Assembly (NCBI GenBank): GCA_003281385.1
Contig: QCCE01000007.1
Location: 1 to 64,000, forward strand
DNA length: 64,000 bases
Direction of reading: 5' to 3'
Origin: Prochlorococcus sp. AG-347-K17
GTDB taxonomy: Bacteria > Cyanobacteriota > Cyanobacteriia > PCC-6307 > Cyanobiaceae
In this document: in pieces, positions 19,360 through 28,503 of the stretch
Layout of the letters: each line of letters starts with the position of its first letter
How positions within the stretch are numbered: position 1 is the first letter of the stretch
Translations under genes and position numbers: made by a program
The notes under the pieces: generated by a model
Seen by the model: the letters and a program-made list of their open reading frames with translations, nothing else
Database searches by the model: none
Told to the model about the DNA's origin: nothing

Positions 19360-21393
19360 TTAGAATAAATTGTTTTGTGCTCCAAATACTTCTTCTGAAA
19401 TGATTAATAAAGAGCTTCTACTCTTTATTGAAACAGATTTTTCATTGATAGTTAAAGGTTTAATAATCTCAGACATGCTAGTGTCAATAACTTTTAACCA
19501 ATTATATTTACATTTCGGCAAGGGGAAATCGATACTTTTTGAAAATGCATTTAAACCTATCCAGACCAGCGGATTAGTAATGCCTTTGTTAATGCTAAAA
19601 GCAACTGTGTGAGACCAACTACTCCAATCGGGATTATCTAATTTTGTTCCATGCCAATGATATGTTGGAATATTTTCATTGGTTTGATTATTAGGAAAAA
19701 ATGATGGATTAAAAATGTTTATTAGTTTTTTTCTGATTTTTATAACGTATTTAAAATATTCTAATAATTCCAAATCTCGTTGATCATGTTCCCAATTCAT
19801 CCAACCCATTAAATTATTTTGGCACCAAGAATTATTGTTACCGCCTTGTGATCTTCCTATCTCATCACCCATAAGTATCATTGGAACGCCTTTAGATATA
19901 AGTAAACTAAGAATAAGATTTTTTTGTTGCCTTTTTCTTAAATCATTTATTAAACAGTTTGTAGTTGGTCCTTCTATACCATGATTCCAAGAATTGTTAT
20001 GGTTATCACCATCTCTGTTTTGCTCTCTATTGGCAAAATTATGTTTTCTATTGAAAGTTACTAAATCTTTCAGAGTGAATCCATCATGTGAAGTAATAAA
20101 GTTTATTGATTTTGGGAAAATAGTCTCTTCTTTATAAATTGATGGAGTACCTTTGATTTTATCGCTCATATTCCAAGCTGTATCTTTATCCCCCTTCCAA
20201 AATCTTCGCAAATCATCTCTAAAATGACCATTCCAAGTGAAAGTATTCTTAGATGGGAAGTCACCTAATTTATACAAACCTCCACAATCCCATGGCTCAC
20301 TTATAAACTTTATATCAACAAGTTCTGGTTCACATTCTATATCTTCAAAAATTGGAGGATTGTCGAGTGGCGAGAGATTTTCTCCTCTTGATAAGGCAAT
20401 ACCTAAATCAAATCTAAAACCATCTACTCCAAATTCACTAGCCCAACATTTTAATGATTCAATTATTAGTTTTCTAACTAATCCTCTGTTTGCTGCAATA
20501 GTATTCCCACAACCAGATACGTCCTGATAATTTTTATCTTTCCCAATAAAGTAATAAAGGTTTTCATCTATCCCTCTCCAACATATCGCAGGTCCTTTGT
20601 AATCTCCTTCAGAAGTGTGATTATATACGACATCTAAAATAACTTCAATGTCTGCCTTATGACACTCTTCTACTAATTTTCTAAATTCCTCTCTATTTTT
20701 TTCAGCTGATTCATTCGAAAGGTATTCAAAATGCGGAGTAAACCAATTAATTGGACTATAACCCCAAAAGTTCTTTAAACCATTTGGTGCATCAGTTGGA
20801 TCAAAACAAAAAATTGGAAGTAATTCGATTGAGGTAATTCCAAGTTCTTTGAGATATGGAATTTTTTTTAAAAATTTCTTAAAACAACTTTCAGTTTTAT
20901 CGGTTGATTCAGTAAAGGATTTTATATGGAGTTCATAAATAATTGTTTCTTCCCAAGTATGTTTCGGTCTTGGAAAATCTTTAAAATTAAATAGTTTTCT
21001 ATCGCAAACAACGCTTTTAAGACAAGAATAAGTATTTTCTTGGGTATTTAATGCATTTTCTCTTTTATAACTTCCCCACCCAGTTATGCCCCTTGCACAT
21101 GGATCGAGTAATACTTTTTTTTCATAGTTATGGTTGATCGCATTATTTTTTTGTTTTACCCTAAAAGCATAAATACAACCTGCATCTAGATTTTTTACCT
21201 CCGCATGCCAGTAGGGCCCTGTATTATAATTATGATCTAGTTTCAATATACTTGTTGGGGAAATGGAGTCCTCTTTTTCAAACAATAAGATTTCTACATA
21301 TTCTGCATTTGTGGCTACTAGGGAAAAATTAACCCCTTGTGAAGTTAGAGAACTTCCTAGGGGAAATGGTTTACCTTTGTTGATATGAGTCAC
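19360..21393 (-). CDS. glgX: Glycogen debranching enzyme / isoamylase-type GlgX
   Basis: GH13 enzyme that hydrolyses alpha-1,6 branches of glycogen. The 677 residues hold an N-terminal CBM48-like domain (KGKPFPLGSSLTSQGVNFSL) and a catalytic barrel with the four GH13 regions: DVVYNHT, GFRFDLGIAL (nucleophile Asp), ISEPWDCGG (acid Glu) and FITSHDGFTL. GVPMILMGDEIGRSQGGNNN is typical of GlgX/TreX. It would mobilise the glycogen stored during the day. Its stop abuts tRNA-Gly, and upstream is a long A+T-rich gap holding its promoter. Confidence 0.95.
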   Translation of the reverse strand: MTHINKGKPFPLGSSLTSQGVNFSLVATNAEYVEILLFEKEDSISPTSILKLDHNYNTGPYWHAEVKNLDAGCIYAFRVKQKNNAINHNYEKKVLLDPCARGITGWGSYKRENALNTQENTYSCLKSVVCDRKLFNFKDFPRPKHTWEETIIYELHIKSFTESTDKTESCFKKFLKKIPYLKELGITSIELLPIFCFDPTDAPNGLKNFWGYSPINWFTPHFEYLSNESAEKNREEFRKLVEECHKADIEVILDVVYNHTSEGDYKGPAICWRGIDENLYYFIGKDKNYQDVSGCGNTIAANRGLVRKLIIESLKCWASEFGVDGFRFDLGIALSRGENLSPLDNPPIFEDIECEPELVDIKFISEPWDCGGLYKLGDFPSKNTFTWNGHFRDDLRRFWKGDKDTAWNMSDKIKGTPSIYKEETIFPKSINFITSHDGFTLKDLVTFNRKHNFANREQNRDGDNHNNSWNHGIEGPTTNCLINDLRKRQQKNLILSLLISKGVPMILMGDEIGRSQGGNNNSWCQNNLMGWMNWEHDQRDLELLEYFKYVIKIRKKLINIFNPSFFPNNQTNENIPTYHWHGTKLDNPDWSSWSHTVAFSINKGITNPLVWIGLNAFSKSIDFPLPKCKYNWLKVIDTSMSEIIKPLTINEKSVSIKSRSSLLIISEEVFGAQNNLF

Positions 21394-21754
21394 TTTCTCC
21401 TTATCATTGTTTAATTAAATATTGTGATAATTTATTCAAATTACTGATATTAGAATAATAGATACAAAATTAGGAAAAAACTAAAATTTAAGATTTAACT
21501 AATCAACTTTATTAGATTTTGACATTATTAATTACCAAATTAATTACAATTTTTTATCCATCTTCTTAATGCATAAAAAGATTTAGAGAGAAAGCTTAAT
21601 TGTGAGAAAATCAGATTTTTCTTGATTTCAAAATACAATTTGTGCTTTTTCATGTGATGAGAAGAAAATATATCTGAAAATTAATAAAAAATAATAAATG
21701 GCTTAAATTCTTAATTTTATTTATCTTTGACATTTTTTCTTTAATAAATTAAGT
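21394..21754. other. A+T-rich intergenic stretch, no gene seen
   Basis: Between the glgX start and a small minus-strand ORF I find no open frame of useful length, no tRNA and no strong hairpin. Base composition is even more A+T-rich than the neighbouring genes, as expected for spacer. It must contain the glgX promoter on the minus strand. A noncoding RNA cannot be excluded by reading alone. Confidence 0.5.
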
Positions 21755-21940
21755 TTAATTTTTCAAGGATAAATCAAGTGCTACCAATGGTTTTAGCTGT
21801 TTTATAGTTAAAGCGGCTAATTTTATATAAGAAAAAAGTGAGGCTCTAAAAATAAATAATGGAGCTAAAAATGTCCCTAAGATTTGTATAAAGCTTTGCG
21901 CCGCCGGCATTTTCGGTTGCCGTATTTGTATTTGCTCCAT
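21755..21940 (-). CDS. Hypothetical 61-residue protein opposite the HU promoter region
   Basis: The ORF reads MEQIQIRQPKMPAAQSFIQ and onward, a polar N-terminus followed by one hydrophobic segment (about residues 19-50), giving a possible small membrane protein. The upstream third (21890-21940) has more G+C than the surrounding spacer, which can mark coding or structured RNA sequence. Against it: no Shine-Dalgarno is visible, and the start overlaps a plausible plus-strand promoter for the HU gene. I do not recognise a family. It may instead be a conserved RNA leader. Confidence 0.35.
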   Translation of the reverse strand: MEQIQIRQPKMPAAQSFIQILGTFLAPLFIFRASLFSYIKLAALTIKQLKPLVALDLSLKN

Positions 21941-21945
21941 ATGAT
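21917..21945 (+). promoter_or_regulatory. Candidate sigma-70 type promoter for the HU gene
   Basis: TTGCCG (21917-21922) and TATGAT (21940-21945) are separated by 17 bases, the optimal spacing. Transcription would begin near 21952 and give a leader of about 63 bases before the ATG of the HU gene. This is a pattern match only. Confidence 0.4.
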
Positions 21946-22014
21946 ATGCAAGTTCGAGGTTTTTAGGCTTGCTTAAAACACTTGTCTTTAAATCTCTGCT
22001 TTACAAACAATTCA

Positions 22015-22290
22015 ATGAACAAAGCTGATTTAGTAAATCTTGTTGCTGCTCGTACAGAGCTCACAAAAACTGATGTTTCTTTAGTTGTTGATGCAGCTAT
22101 TGAAACTATTGTTGACTCAGTAGTGGAAGGCAAAAAAGTCTCCTTACTAGGATTTGGTTCTTTCGAGCCAAGAGATCGTTCTGCAAGACAGGGATTAAAC
22201 CCTAAGACAGGCGAAAAAATAGCAATACCTGCTAAAAGAGTTCCAACATTTTCTGCAGGTAAACTTTTTAAGGATAGAGTTCAAGGGTAA
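22015..22290 (+). CDS. hup: HU-type histone-like DNA-binding protein
   Basis: Small dimeric nucleoid protein that bends DNA. The 91 residues start MNKADLVNLVAARTELTKTD and contain the beta-arm and signature GFGSFEPRDRSARQGLNPKTGE, followed by IPAKRVPTFSAGKLFKDRV. I chose ATG 22015 because the conserved family N-terminus starts there; an in-frame TTG at 21982 would add 11 unrelated residues. It is monocistronic, with its own candidate promoter and a rho-independent terminator 30 bases downstream. Confidence 0.96.
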   Translation: MNKADLVNLVAARTELTKTDVSLVVDAAIETIVDSVVEGKKVSLLGFGSFEPRDRSARQGLNPKTGEKIAIPAKRVPTFSAGKLFKDRVQG

Positions 22291-22320
22291 TCTTTTTAAT
22301 CTATTTCTTCTTTAAATGCC

Positions 22321-22350
22321 AAGGTGCTCTTTTAGAGCATCTTTTTTTTT
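22321..22350 (+). terminator. Rho-independent terminator after the HU gene
   Basis: GGTGCTC (22323-22329) pairs with GAGCATC (22335-22341) around a five-base loop TTTTA, with one G-T wobble. Nine T follow directly. It is one of the clearest terminators in the window and closes the HU transcript. Confidence 0.85.
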
Positions 22351-22427
22351 AATTTCAATAAAATCAAAATAGCGAAATGACCAAAAGCATTATGAAGGTA
22401 TCTCAAATATTGAAGTCTTGAAAAGTA

Positions 22428-22739
22428 ATGAAATATTTAACTTTTTTATTAATTAAAATTTTGTTGTTATCTAATTCTGTTATAGCAGAAACAATACCAA
22501 CAAAATCCAATATTTTAAAAGAAGCAAGTTATTGTACTAAAGATTCTCAAGCCCAAGTTTGCAAGGAGTTGGTTTCTGAAATAGAAAAACTTCAATTACT
22601 TGTATTTGATCAAAATAGATTCAAATGTCAATCAAGTTTATTAGGGATGCAGTCGGCAATTATTGAAGCTTATTTTTTCAAAAATTTATCAAATAACAGA
22701 ATTTCATTTTTGATCCCATATGTGGTTAAAAATTGTTAA
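22428..22739 (+). CDS. Hypothetical exported protein
   Basis: A 103-residue protein with a lysine-containing N-terminus and hydrophobic core ending in VIAE, a convincing signal peptide (cleavage near residue 20). The mature part is charged and contains four cysteines (two in YCTKDSQAQVCKE, one in FKCQS and one at the C-terminal end), which could form disulfides in the periplasm. No recognised domain. It opens a run of three small plus-strand genes lying between the HU gene and the HLIP gene. Confidence 0.65.
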   Translation: MKYLTFLLIKILLLSNSVIAETIPTKSNILKEASYCTKDSQAQVCKELVSEIEKLQLLVFDQNRFKCQSSLLGMQSAIIEAYFFKNLSNNRISFLIPYVVKNC

Positions 22740-22793
22740 TTATTAAAAAATTTTATTTTTTTGGAATATTATAAACATGCATTTCAAGTTTTA

Positions 22794-23039
22794 ATGGTAA
22801 AAGGTTTCTCGGATAGTGAAGATGAAAATGATGCTGAAATAAAAGAACCGAAAAAAGAAAAAAAAGGCTTAGCAGCTTTTCTTAAAGGTAAAAAATTTAC
22901 TTACACTTTGCCAGGTAAAAAACAAATAAATATTTTTGGATCAATAGTATTAGTCTTAAATTTGATTTTAATATTGCTAGCCATACTTTATTTAAAGAAT
23001 CAAGAATTCCGCGACTTTGTTTTTAATGTTGGTCGTTAA
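22794..23039 (+). CDS. Hypothetical single-pass membrane protein
   Basis: About 81 residues: an acidic then very lysine-rich N-terminus (DSEDENDAEIKEPKKEKK) followed by one transmembrane helix (FGSIVLVLNLILILLAILYL) and a short tail. The topology suggests a cytoplasmic charged domain anchored in a membrane. I chose ATG 22794 because the region before it (from TTG 22761) reads as spacer. The family is unknown to me; the pattern is typical of small picocyanobacterial proteins. Confidence 0.6.
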   Translation: MVKGFSDSEDENDAEIKEPKKEKKGLAAFLKGKKFTYTLPGKKQINIFGSIVLVLNLILILLAILYLKNQEFRDFVFNVGR

Positions 23040-23095
23040 AAATTTTTAGATCGAAAAAATTTTTTAAATGATATATTTAAATTTTAGAAATTCTT

Positions 23096-23353
23096 ATGAA
23101 GGTAGTAAATTTAGTTTTCCAAGTAATTTTATTATTACTAATCCTTCTGTTTTTGATATATTTTCTAACAGGTTATGACTCTGCTTTTGAGGCAGACCAG
23201 AATTGTCATTCATATCTTTCAAGTTACGATAACATATCTGGAAATTATGGTTGTGATCATGATACTGAAACACATCAGTGGATACTTTACGAGTCAAATG
23301 ACAAAAAAGAACCAGCAAAAATTATTAAGAAATTTAGGTACAAATTTTTATAA
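23096..23353 (+). CDS. Hypothetical small membrane or exported protein
   Basis: 85 residues: an N-terminal hydrophobic helix of about 22 residues (LVFQVILLLLILLFLIYFLTG) that may be an anchor or an uncleaved signal, then a polar domain with two cysteines and several aromatic residues, ending basic (KKFRYKFL). No known domain. The helix coordinates are about residues 5-26. Its stop overlaps the convergent small gene at 23348 by six bases. Confidence 0.6.
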   Translation: MKVVNLVFQVILLLLILLFLIYFLTGYDSAFEADQNCHSYLSSYDNISGNYGCDHDTETHQWILYESNDKKEPAKIIKKFRYKFL

Positions 23354-23560
23354 CTCAAATTTTTTATAAAAAAACTTAGCACTTATTATTGATACTATCG
23401 CTGTAATTATGAAAGTGAGATACTGATATATGCTTCCTTCTAAGTAAATTTTATTTTTATAAAGAGGATAATCAATGAAAGAACCTAGTGTTCCCCAAAT
23501 TATTACCCATACAGATACATATAGTATTGCTTTTATTGGATTAGATTTTTTTTCTACCAT
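23348..23560 (-). CDS. Hypothetical two-helix membrane protein
   Basis: 70 residues with two likely transmembrane helices (about residues 10-28 and 45-63) separated by a short polar loop, and a basic tail KKFEL. The first helix follows a MVEKKSNPIK positive stretch, so the N-terminus should be cytoplasmic. It starts two bases after the HLIP gene stop on the same strand, so the two are probably co-transcribed and may work together in the thylakoid membrane; that is inference. Confidence 0.6.
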   Translation of the reverse strand: MVEKKSNPIKAILYVSVWVIIWGTLGSFIDYPLYKNKIYLEGSIYQYLTFIITAIVSIISAKFFYKKFEL

Positions 23561-23562
23561 TT

Positions 23563-23808
23563 TTAATTGATACCAAAAATTGAAGATGTCACAGGTCTGC
23601 CGCTAAAAACCAACTCGGTTAATATGAGCATTAAGAATCCAATCATAGCTGCTCTCCCATTAACAAGCTCAGCACTACTATTGAATCCAAAAACATTTTT
23701 TACTTCATCCCCCTGATTATCTACCCATTTTGAGTATTCATTATCACTTGAGGATGTCTTAGTAGAACCATCATTTTGATTTTCCATTGGAGAACTTTTT
23801 TCTAGCAT
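23563..23808 (-). CDS. hli: High-light-inducible protein (HLIP), CAB-fold
   Basis: An 81-residue one-helix protein. The C-terminal half carries the chlorophyll-binding motif AELVNGRAAMIGFLMLILTE, matching the conserved ExxNGRxAM pattern of the HLIP/LHC family, and ends SGRPVTSSIFGIN. HLIPs bind chlorophyll and carotenoid and protect photosystems and pigment synthesis under light stress. The first about 40 residues are polar and acidic, longer than in the smallest family members. A second ATG seven codons in (MENQND) may be the true start. It is likely co-transcribed with the two-helix protein downstream. Confidence 0.9.
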   Translation of the reverse strand: MLEKSSPMENQNDGSTKTSSSDNEYSKWVDNQGDEVKNVFGFNSSAELVNGRAAMIGFLMLILTELVFSGRPVTSSIFGIN

Positions 23809-23850
23809 TGATTTTAAATTTATTCTAATAATTTTTAAACTAATTTATTA

Positions 23851-24873
23851 TTAAAATAAACTCGAGATTATAAAAAAAATTAAGGCAAAAATTATTATCC
23901 ATAAAAACTGTAATCTCAAAATTAATTGACAAATTAATTTGATTTTTTCTTCAGTGCAATTATCTCCGTTAACATTTATAGTTGGTTTTTCAATAATCTT
24001 ATTTCTATATTTACTTTTCCCGCCCAATTTAATATTAGAAATATAAGCAAATATTGCTTCTGAAATGCCAGCATTAGGGGAATCATATTTTTTACCATCA
24101 AGATAGCTTTTTTTTATGATTGATCCATAATCTTTAACTTTGGCGCTAACTAAAGGTAATGTGACTAAAACTATTCTTGAAGGGACAAATGTAAAAAAAT
24201 CTTCGATTTTTGCACTGAAAAAACCTAAATATTTAAAAAAATCATATTTGTAACCTATCATTGAATCTAATGTACTTATGGCTTTATAAGAAAAGCCAAG
24301 TGACAAAGGCCCTGGTAGATAAATTGAAAATTTCATGAAAATAATTCCAATAAAAATCCAAAATAATGGCCCAAATATTCCATCTACAGAATTTTCGGTA
24401 AGACTCTCTGTACTTGATCTCAAAAGATGTTCTATAGAAGATGAACCTACATCCCTACTTACTATTCTTTGTACCTTCTCTTTGATTATCCTCTTATTTT
24501 TGTCATTAATTTCTTGGTGTTCTATTAGCTCTGCAATTTCTTTCACACTTGAAATAAGCGACCTAGAGGCAATACAACTTGAAAGTCCAAAGAAAATTAA
24601 CAATCCAAAAAAATTATTTCTTGATTGCATATAACTAAGTTCTATCAATTTCCCTAAACCAAAACTCATTCCAGTAGTGGATATAGCTACGAAAAGTCCT
24701 CCCCAAAACAATATGTTTTTACTTTCTCCATAATTATTAATAAGATAATCAGAAATTTTTTTTATATAAAAGCCAATTACTTGAACAGGATGGATAACAA
24801 ATCTTGGATCACCTACTAATAAATCAAAACCAATTGATCCAAGAAATATTAAAAATAAATTTATTTCAGCCAA
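23851..24873 (-). CDS. cobD: Adenosylcobinamide-phosphate synthase (CobD/CbiB)
   Basis: Integral membrane enzyme attaching the aminopropanol arm to adenosylcobyric acid in cobalamin synthesis. The start [19 protein letters not shown] matches the family signature, and further conserved segments are [37 protein letters not shown] and [12 protein letters not shown]. At 340 residues with several membrane spans it is of normal length. The start overlaps the end of ilvC by 13 bases. Pseudo-cobalamin synthesis is expected in such cyanobacteria. Confidence 0.94.
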   Translation of the reverse strand: MAEINLFLIFLGSIGFDLLVGDPRFVIHPVQVIGFYIKKISDYLINNYGESKNILFWGGLFVAISTTGMSFGLGKLIELSYMQSRNNFFGLLIFFGLSSCIASRSLISSVKEIAELIEHQEINDKNKRIIKEKVQRIVSRDVGSSSIEHLLRSSTESLTENSVDGIFGPLFWIFIGIIFMKFSIYLPGPLSLGFSYKAISTLDSMIGYKYDFFKYLGFFSAKIEDFFTFVPSRIVLVTLPLVSAKVKDYGSIIKKSYLDGKKYDSPNAGISEAIFAYISNIKLGGKSKYRNKIIEKPTINVNGDNCTEEKIKLICQLILRLQFLWIIIFALIFFIISSLF

Positions 24874-25850
24874 CTGAACATAGAGCGCAAACCTTTGCCT
24901 ACTTTCTCTATTTCATGTTTTGAGTTTTCTTCCCTTAATTTTGTCATTAATGGTTTATTTTTGTCGCATTCTTCTACGAAATTCTTAGCGAAAGTACCAT
25001 CTTGAATATCTTTTAGGATTTTTTGCATTTCTTTCTTTGTATCGCTATTGATGAGTCTTTTACCGCTTACGTAATCTCCATATTCTGCTGTATTTGAGAT
25101 AGAGTCTCTCATTTGAGATAAGCCCCCTTTAACCATTAAGTCAACAATTAGCTTAACTTCGTGTAAGCATTCAAAGTACGCAAGTTCCGGTTGATATCCT
25201 GCCTCTACAAGAGTTTCGAACCCTGATTTGACGAGCTCTGATAAGCCTCCGCATAATACGGCTTGTTCTCCAAATAAATCAGTTTCTGTTTCTTCTTTGA
25301 AATTTGTTTCAAGTATCCCAGCTCGCGTTCCTCCAATACCTTTAGCGTAAGCCATCGCTAATGATCTTGCATTTCCAGAAAAATCTTGCTCAACTGCGAA
25401 CAATGCAGGAACACCTTGACCATTCTGATATTCCCACCGAACAGTGTGTCCAGGACCTTTTGGGGCAATCATTACAATATCCACAAAGTTAGGAGGTTTG
25501 ATAAGTCCGAATCTAATATTAAAGCCATGAGCAAAACTTAATATCTTTCCTTCTTTTAAGTTTGGTTCTATTTCTTTAAGGTAAACATCTTTCTGAAACT
25601 CATCAGGGAGGAGAATCATAATCCAGTCTGCTTTTTCGCAAGCTTCAGAAACGCTAAACACTTGTAAGCCATCGCTAATAGCTTTGCTTTCAGACTTACT
25701 TCCTTTATACAATCCGACAATTACATCCATACCGCTATCTTTAAGGTTTAGGGCATGTGCGTGGCCTTGTGAACCATATCCGATAATTGCAATTGTTTTA
25801 TTATTTAAAAGACTTAGGTCTGCATCTGTGTCATAAAAGAGTTGGGTCAT
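24861..25850 (-). CDS. ilvC: Ketol-acid reductoisomerase
   Basis: NADPH-dependent enzyme of valine, leucine and isoleucine synthesis. The Rossmann loop [13 protein letters not shown] (residues 24-36), [12 protein letters not shown], and the knotted C-terminal domain with the metal-binding [12 protein letters not shown] and [13 protein letters not shown] are all present. At 329 residues it is a class I (short) KARI. Its stop lies within the cobD start region (13-base overlap). An AGAAG sequence about nine bases before the ATG is a plausible ribosome site. Confidence 0.97.
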   Translation of the reverse strand: MTQLFYDTDADLSLLNNKTIAIIGYGSQGHAHALNLKDSGMDVIVGLYKGSKSESKAISDGLQVFSVSEACEKADWIMILLPDEFQKDVYLKEIEPNLKEGKILSFAHGFNIRFGLIKPPNFVDIVMIAPKGPGHTVRWEYQNGQGVPALFAVEQDFSGNARSLAMAYAKGIGGTRAGILETNFKEETETDLFGEQAVLCGGLSELVKSGFETLVEAGYQPELAYFECLHEVKLIVDLMVKGGLSQMRDSISNTAEYGDYVSGKRLINSDTKKEMQKILKDIQDGTFAKNFVEECDKNKPLMTKLREENSKHEIEKVGKGLRSMFSWLK

Positions 25851-25958
25851 TAGTTGTAGCTTCTTTTCGTTTGATAATTAATAGTTTAGGCATTAAAGGT
25901 GTAAATAAACCAAAAAATTATTAATTTAAAAATTTAATTAAAATGTCTATTTATAGAA

Positions 25959-26570
25959 TTAAGACTGATTTGCTTCGCTTGGATGTGTGATTACTCTATC
26001 AATTAATCCATAGTTTTTTGCTTCTTCCGCACTTAGAAAATAATCTCTATCAGTATCCTTTTCAATTTTCTCAAATGATTGACCTGTCATATCTGCCATT
26101 GACATATTTAACATATCTTTAATTCTTAAAATTTCTTTAGCTTCTATTTCAATATCACTTGCTTGGCGTTGAGATGTCCCTCCTAGTGGTTGATGAATCA
26201 TTATTCTGCTATGCGGCAAAGCAACTCTTTTGCCTTTTGTCCCGGCGGCCAATAGGAACGCACCCATGGAGGCTGCGAGCCCTACGCATATCGTTACTAC
26301 ATCACTTTTTACGTATTTGATAGTGTCATAAATAGCAAGGCCGGCAGTAACTGATCCTCCTGGACTATTTATATAAAGATAAATTGGTTTGGAGTTGTCA
26401 TCAGAATCTAGATAAAGCATTTGTGCAACAAGGCTATTAGCGATTCCATCATTTACTTCTTGTCCAAGAAAAAGAATTCTTTCCACACCTAGTCTTGTAT
26501 ATATGTCAACCCATCTTTCGTATTGACTTCCTGGAAGTCTGTAAGGCACGCTTGGAGTTCCTATTGGCAT
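25959..26570 (-). CDS. clpP: ATP-dependent Clp protease proteolytic subunit (ClpP3-like)
   Basis: Serine protease subunit of the Clp complex. The catalytic triad is complete: Ser in [11 protein letters not shown], His in [11 protein letters not shown] and Asp in the [10 protein letters not shown] segment. [17 protein letters not shown] is the typical oxyanion-side motif. At 203 residues it is of normal length. It lies 24 bases downstream of clpR, the arrangement known for the clpP3-clpR pair of cyanobacteria, where mixed ClpP3/ClpR rings form an essential protease. Confidence 0.95.
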   Translation of the reverse strand: MPIGTPSVPYRLPGSQYERWVDIYTRLGVERILFLGQEVNDGIANSLVAQMLYLDSDDNSKPIYLYINSPGGSVTAGLAIYDTIKYVKSDVVTICVGLAASMGAFLLAAGTKGKRVALPHSRIMIHQPLGGTSQRQASDIEIEAKEILRIKDMLNMSMADMTGQSFEKIEKDTDRDYFLSAEEAKNYGLIDRVITHPSEANQS

Positions 26571-26594
26571 GATTTTAAAAAAGTTTTGTGAGAG

Positions 26595-27266
26595 TTAAAT
26601 TTTATTTGGTAAATCTTTTTGACTTGTGAGTATTCTATCGATAACACCATAATCTAGGGCTTCTTGAGGGTTTAGATAACTCATCCTGTCGGAGTCTTTA
26701 GAGAGTTCTTCTATGGTCTTTCCAGTGTTTCGAGATAAAATTTCCAGCATTGATTTTTTATTTTTTAAAACTTCCTCAGCTCTTATTTGGATATCAGTTG
26801 CTTGACCTCTTGCTCCGCTTATAGGTTGATGTAAAACGATAGAGGCGTGTGGAAGGGCCGCTCTGTGACCCTTCGTACCAGAAGAAAGGATGACAGCAGC
26901 AGTCCCCATTGCTTGTCCAATACAGATTGTATGCACTGGGGGCTTAATATAGCTAATGGTATCGCAGATAGCGAAAGCCTCTGTCTCGAATCCAACAGCG
27001 TCACCAGTGTACCAACTTGTCCCAGTCGAATTGATATAGAAATAAATCGGTTTTTCTGGATCCTCAAATTCAAGGTAAAGAAGTTGAGCAATTATTAGCT
27101 CAGTAACATCCATTCCTAATTGTCTCTTGGCATCATCATCTGAAAATAGTGGTAAACCGAGGTAAACAATTCTCTCTTTCAATAAAAGAGAGGGTAAATC
27201 TGGGGGCGGAGTCCTCATAACGGTGTTTTCGCCGTAATAAGGAGCAGATACAGTCATTTGTATCAC
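26595..27266 (-). CDS. clpR: ClpR, catalytically inactive ClpP paralogue
   Basis: A 223-residue ClpP-fold protein lacking key catalytic residues. Aligned to the neighbouring ClpP, the active-site serine (GLAASMG) is replaced in GQAMGTAA by glycine, and the catalytic aspartate (DRDYF) by methionine in DRMSYL; the histidine motif LPHASIVLHQP is retained. An insertion, TSWYTGDAVG, occupies the strand before the serine. This matches the known ClpR of cyanobacteria and plastids, a structural partner of ClpP3. A second ATG three codons in (MTVSAPYYG) may be the true start. Confidence 0.95.
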   Translation of the reverse strand: MIQMTVSAPYYGENTVMRTPPPDLPSLLLKERIVYLGLPLFSDDDAKRQLGMDVTELIIAQLLYLEFEDPEKPIYFYINSTGTSWYTGDAVGFETEAFAICDTISYIKPPVHTICIGQAMGTAAVILSSGTKGHRAALPHASIVLHQPISGARGQATDIQIRAEEVLKNKKSMLEILSRNTGKTIEELSKDSDRMSYLNPQEALDYGVIDRILTSQKDLPNKI

Positions 27267-27297
27267 AAAAATAAGATTGCTTTGATTCTAGCTAGAT

Positions 27298-28407
27298 TTA
27301 GCCCTGTGTCGCTGGTGATTTAAAAGATTTGTTTGACTCAGGATTATTTATCAGTTTTCCAAAGACCATTCTTCCTGTAGGAGTTTGTAATGCTCCTGTT
27401 ATAACAATATCTAATCTTCTTCCGACAAACTCCTTTGCTTCATCAATAACTACCATTGTTCCATCATCTAAATATCCTATACCCTGCATTTTTTCTTTGC
27501 CCTCTCTCACAATCTTTATATTAAGCGATTCTCCTGGTTGTACTTCTGGTCTTAAAGCAATAACTAGATCACTCAAATTCATAACTTTTAATTCTTTAAC
27601 TTCAGCAATTTGAGAGAGATTATAATCAGCGGTTATTAAAGTTCCTGTCATATCCTCAGTAATTTTTAATAGTTTTTCATCTACCCCCTTACCTTCATAC
27701 TTCGTTGGGTTGATTACAAGTCTTCTTCCGTATAAGTCTCTTAATTCTTTTAGCAATTTTAGGCCTCTTCTGCCCTTAGACCTTTTTTCATTGCTGCTTG
27801 AGTCAGCTAAAGTTTGTAGTTCATCCATTACACTTTGAGCAACAATTAGTTGTCCTTCCAACAAGCCGCAACTTAATAGACCATTTATTCTGCCATCAAT
27901 AATTACACTGGTATCGAGAATTTTTGGACTTGCAGCAGGGAGTATTCCTTCATTAACTAGATATGCATCAGTATTATTTGGATTGAATAATCTTAATAAT
28001 GTCCTCCCATGGGTATCCGCTAACTTATAACCAAGCACACCAAAGAAAATATTGCTTAATATAGCTGCTAAAGGCTTTGCATAAAAGACTTCTCTAGGGA
28101 ATGGAATTAGTAGTATTGGAGCAAGAAGGAGATTCGCAACAAGTAATCCTAAAATTAATCCAACTGACCTACTAATTAATAAATCTGTAGGCATTGTCCT
28201 TATTTGATCAAGAAACGTTTTTCTAAGTTGGAGGAATACAAAACCAGCTGCTAATCCAATAAAAAATCCTATTATTGCTAAAACAATTCTAAAACCTTCA
28301 ACGTTAGACACCTGTTTAAGAATGTCTATTGGCAATAAATCAACACCAAGCCATCCTGAAGCAGCCCCAGACAATACAAATAAAATTAATACTAAAATAT
28401 CTGTCAT
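27298..28407 (-). CDS. PIN and TRAM domain membrane protein (YacL-like)
   Basis: A 369-residue protein with four transmembrane helices in the first 130 residues, a PIN nuclease domain whose first acidic residue lies in KILDTSVIIDGRI (about residues 163-175) with further acidic sites in VMDELQ and LITADYNL, and a C-terminal TRAM domain (GIGYLDDGTMVVIDEA, IVITGALQTPTGRMVFGKL). The family is widespread in Gram-positives and cyanobacteria; an RNase role is expected from the PIN fold but the target is unknown. It is followed by clpR after 31 bases on the same strand. Confidence 0.9.
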   Translation of the reverse strand: MTDILVLILFVLSGAASGWLGVDLLPIDILKQVSNVEGFRIVLAIIGFFIGLAAGFVFLQLRKTFLDQIRTMPTDLLISRSVGLILGLLVANLLLAPILLIPFPREVFYAKPLAAILSNIFFGVLGYKLADTHGRTLLRLFNPNNTDAYLVNEGILPAASPKILDTSVIIDGRINGLLSCGLLEGQLIVAQSVMDELQTLADSSSNEKRSKGRRGLKLLKELRDLYGRRLVINPTKYEGKGVDEKLLKITEDMTGTLITADYNLSQIAEVKELKVMNLSDLVIALRPEVQPGESLNIKIVREGKEKMQGIGYLDDGTMVVIDEAKEFVGRRLDIVITGALQTPTGRMVFGKLINNPESNKSFKSPATQG

Positions 28408-28503
28408 ATCTATAATCTACTAGGATTTATTAATTGAGTAAATAAGGATTTGATTTTTTTCAATCCTTATTATCTTTTCGGAGCTTAAAAATGTATCTAA
28501 ATA

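Noticed and set aside
19370..19612. Plus-strand 80-residue frame opposite glgX, and others opposite nblS, purD and ilvC
   Set aside because: All lie wholly antisense to strong coding sequence and have no recognisable motifs.
21982..22014. 11-residue N-terminal extension of the HU protein
   Set aside because: The conserved HU start MNKADLV begins at 22015; the TTG-started extension is unrelated to the family.
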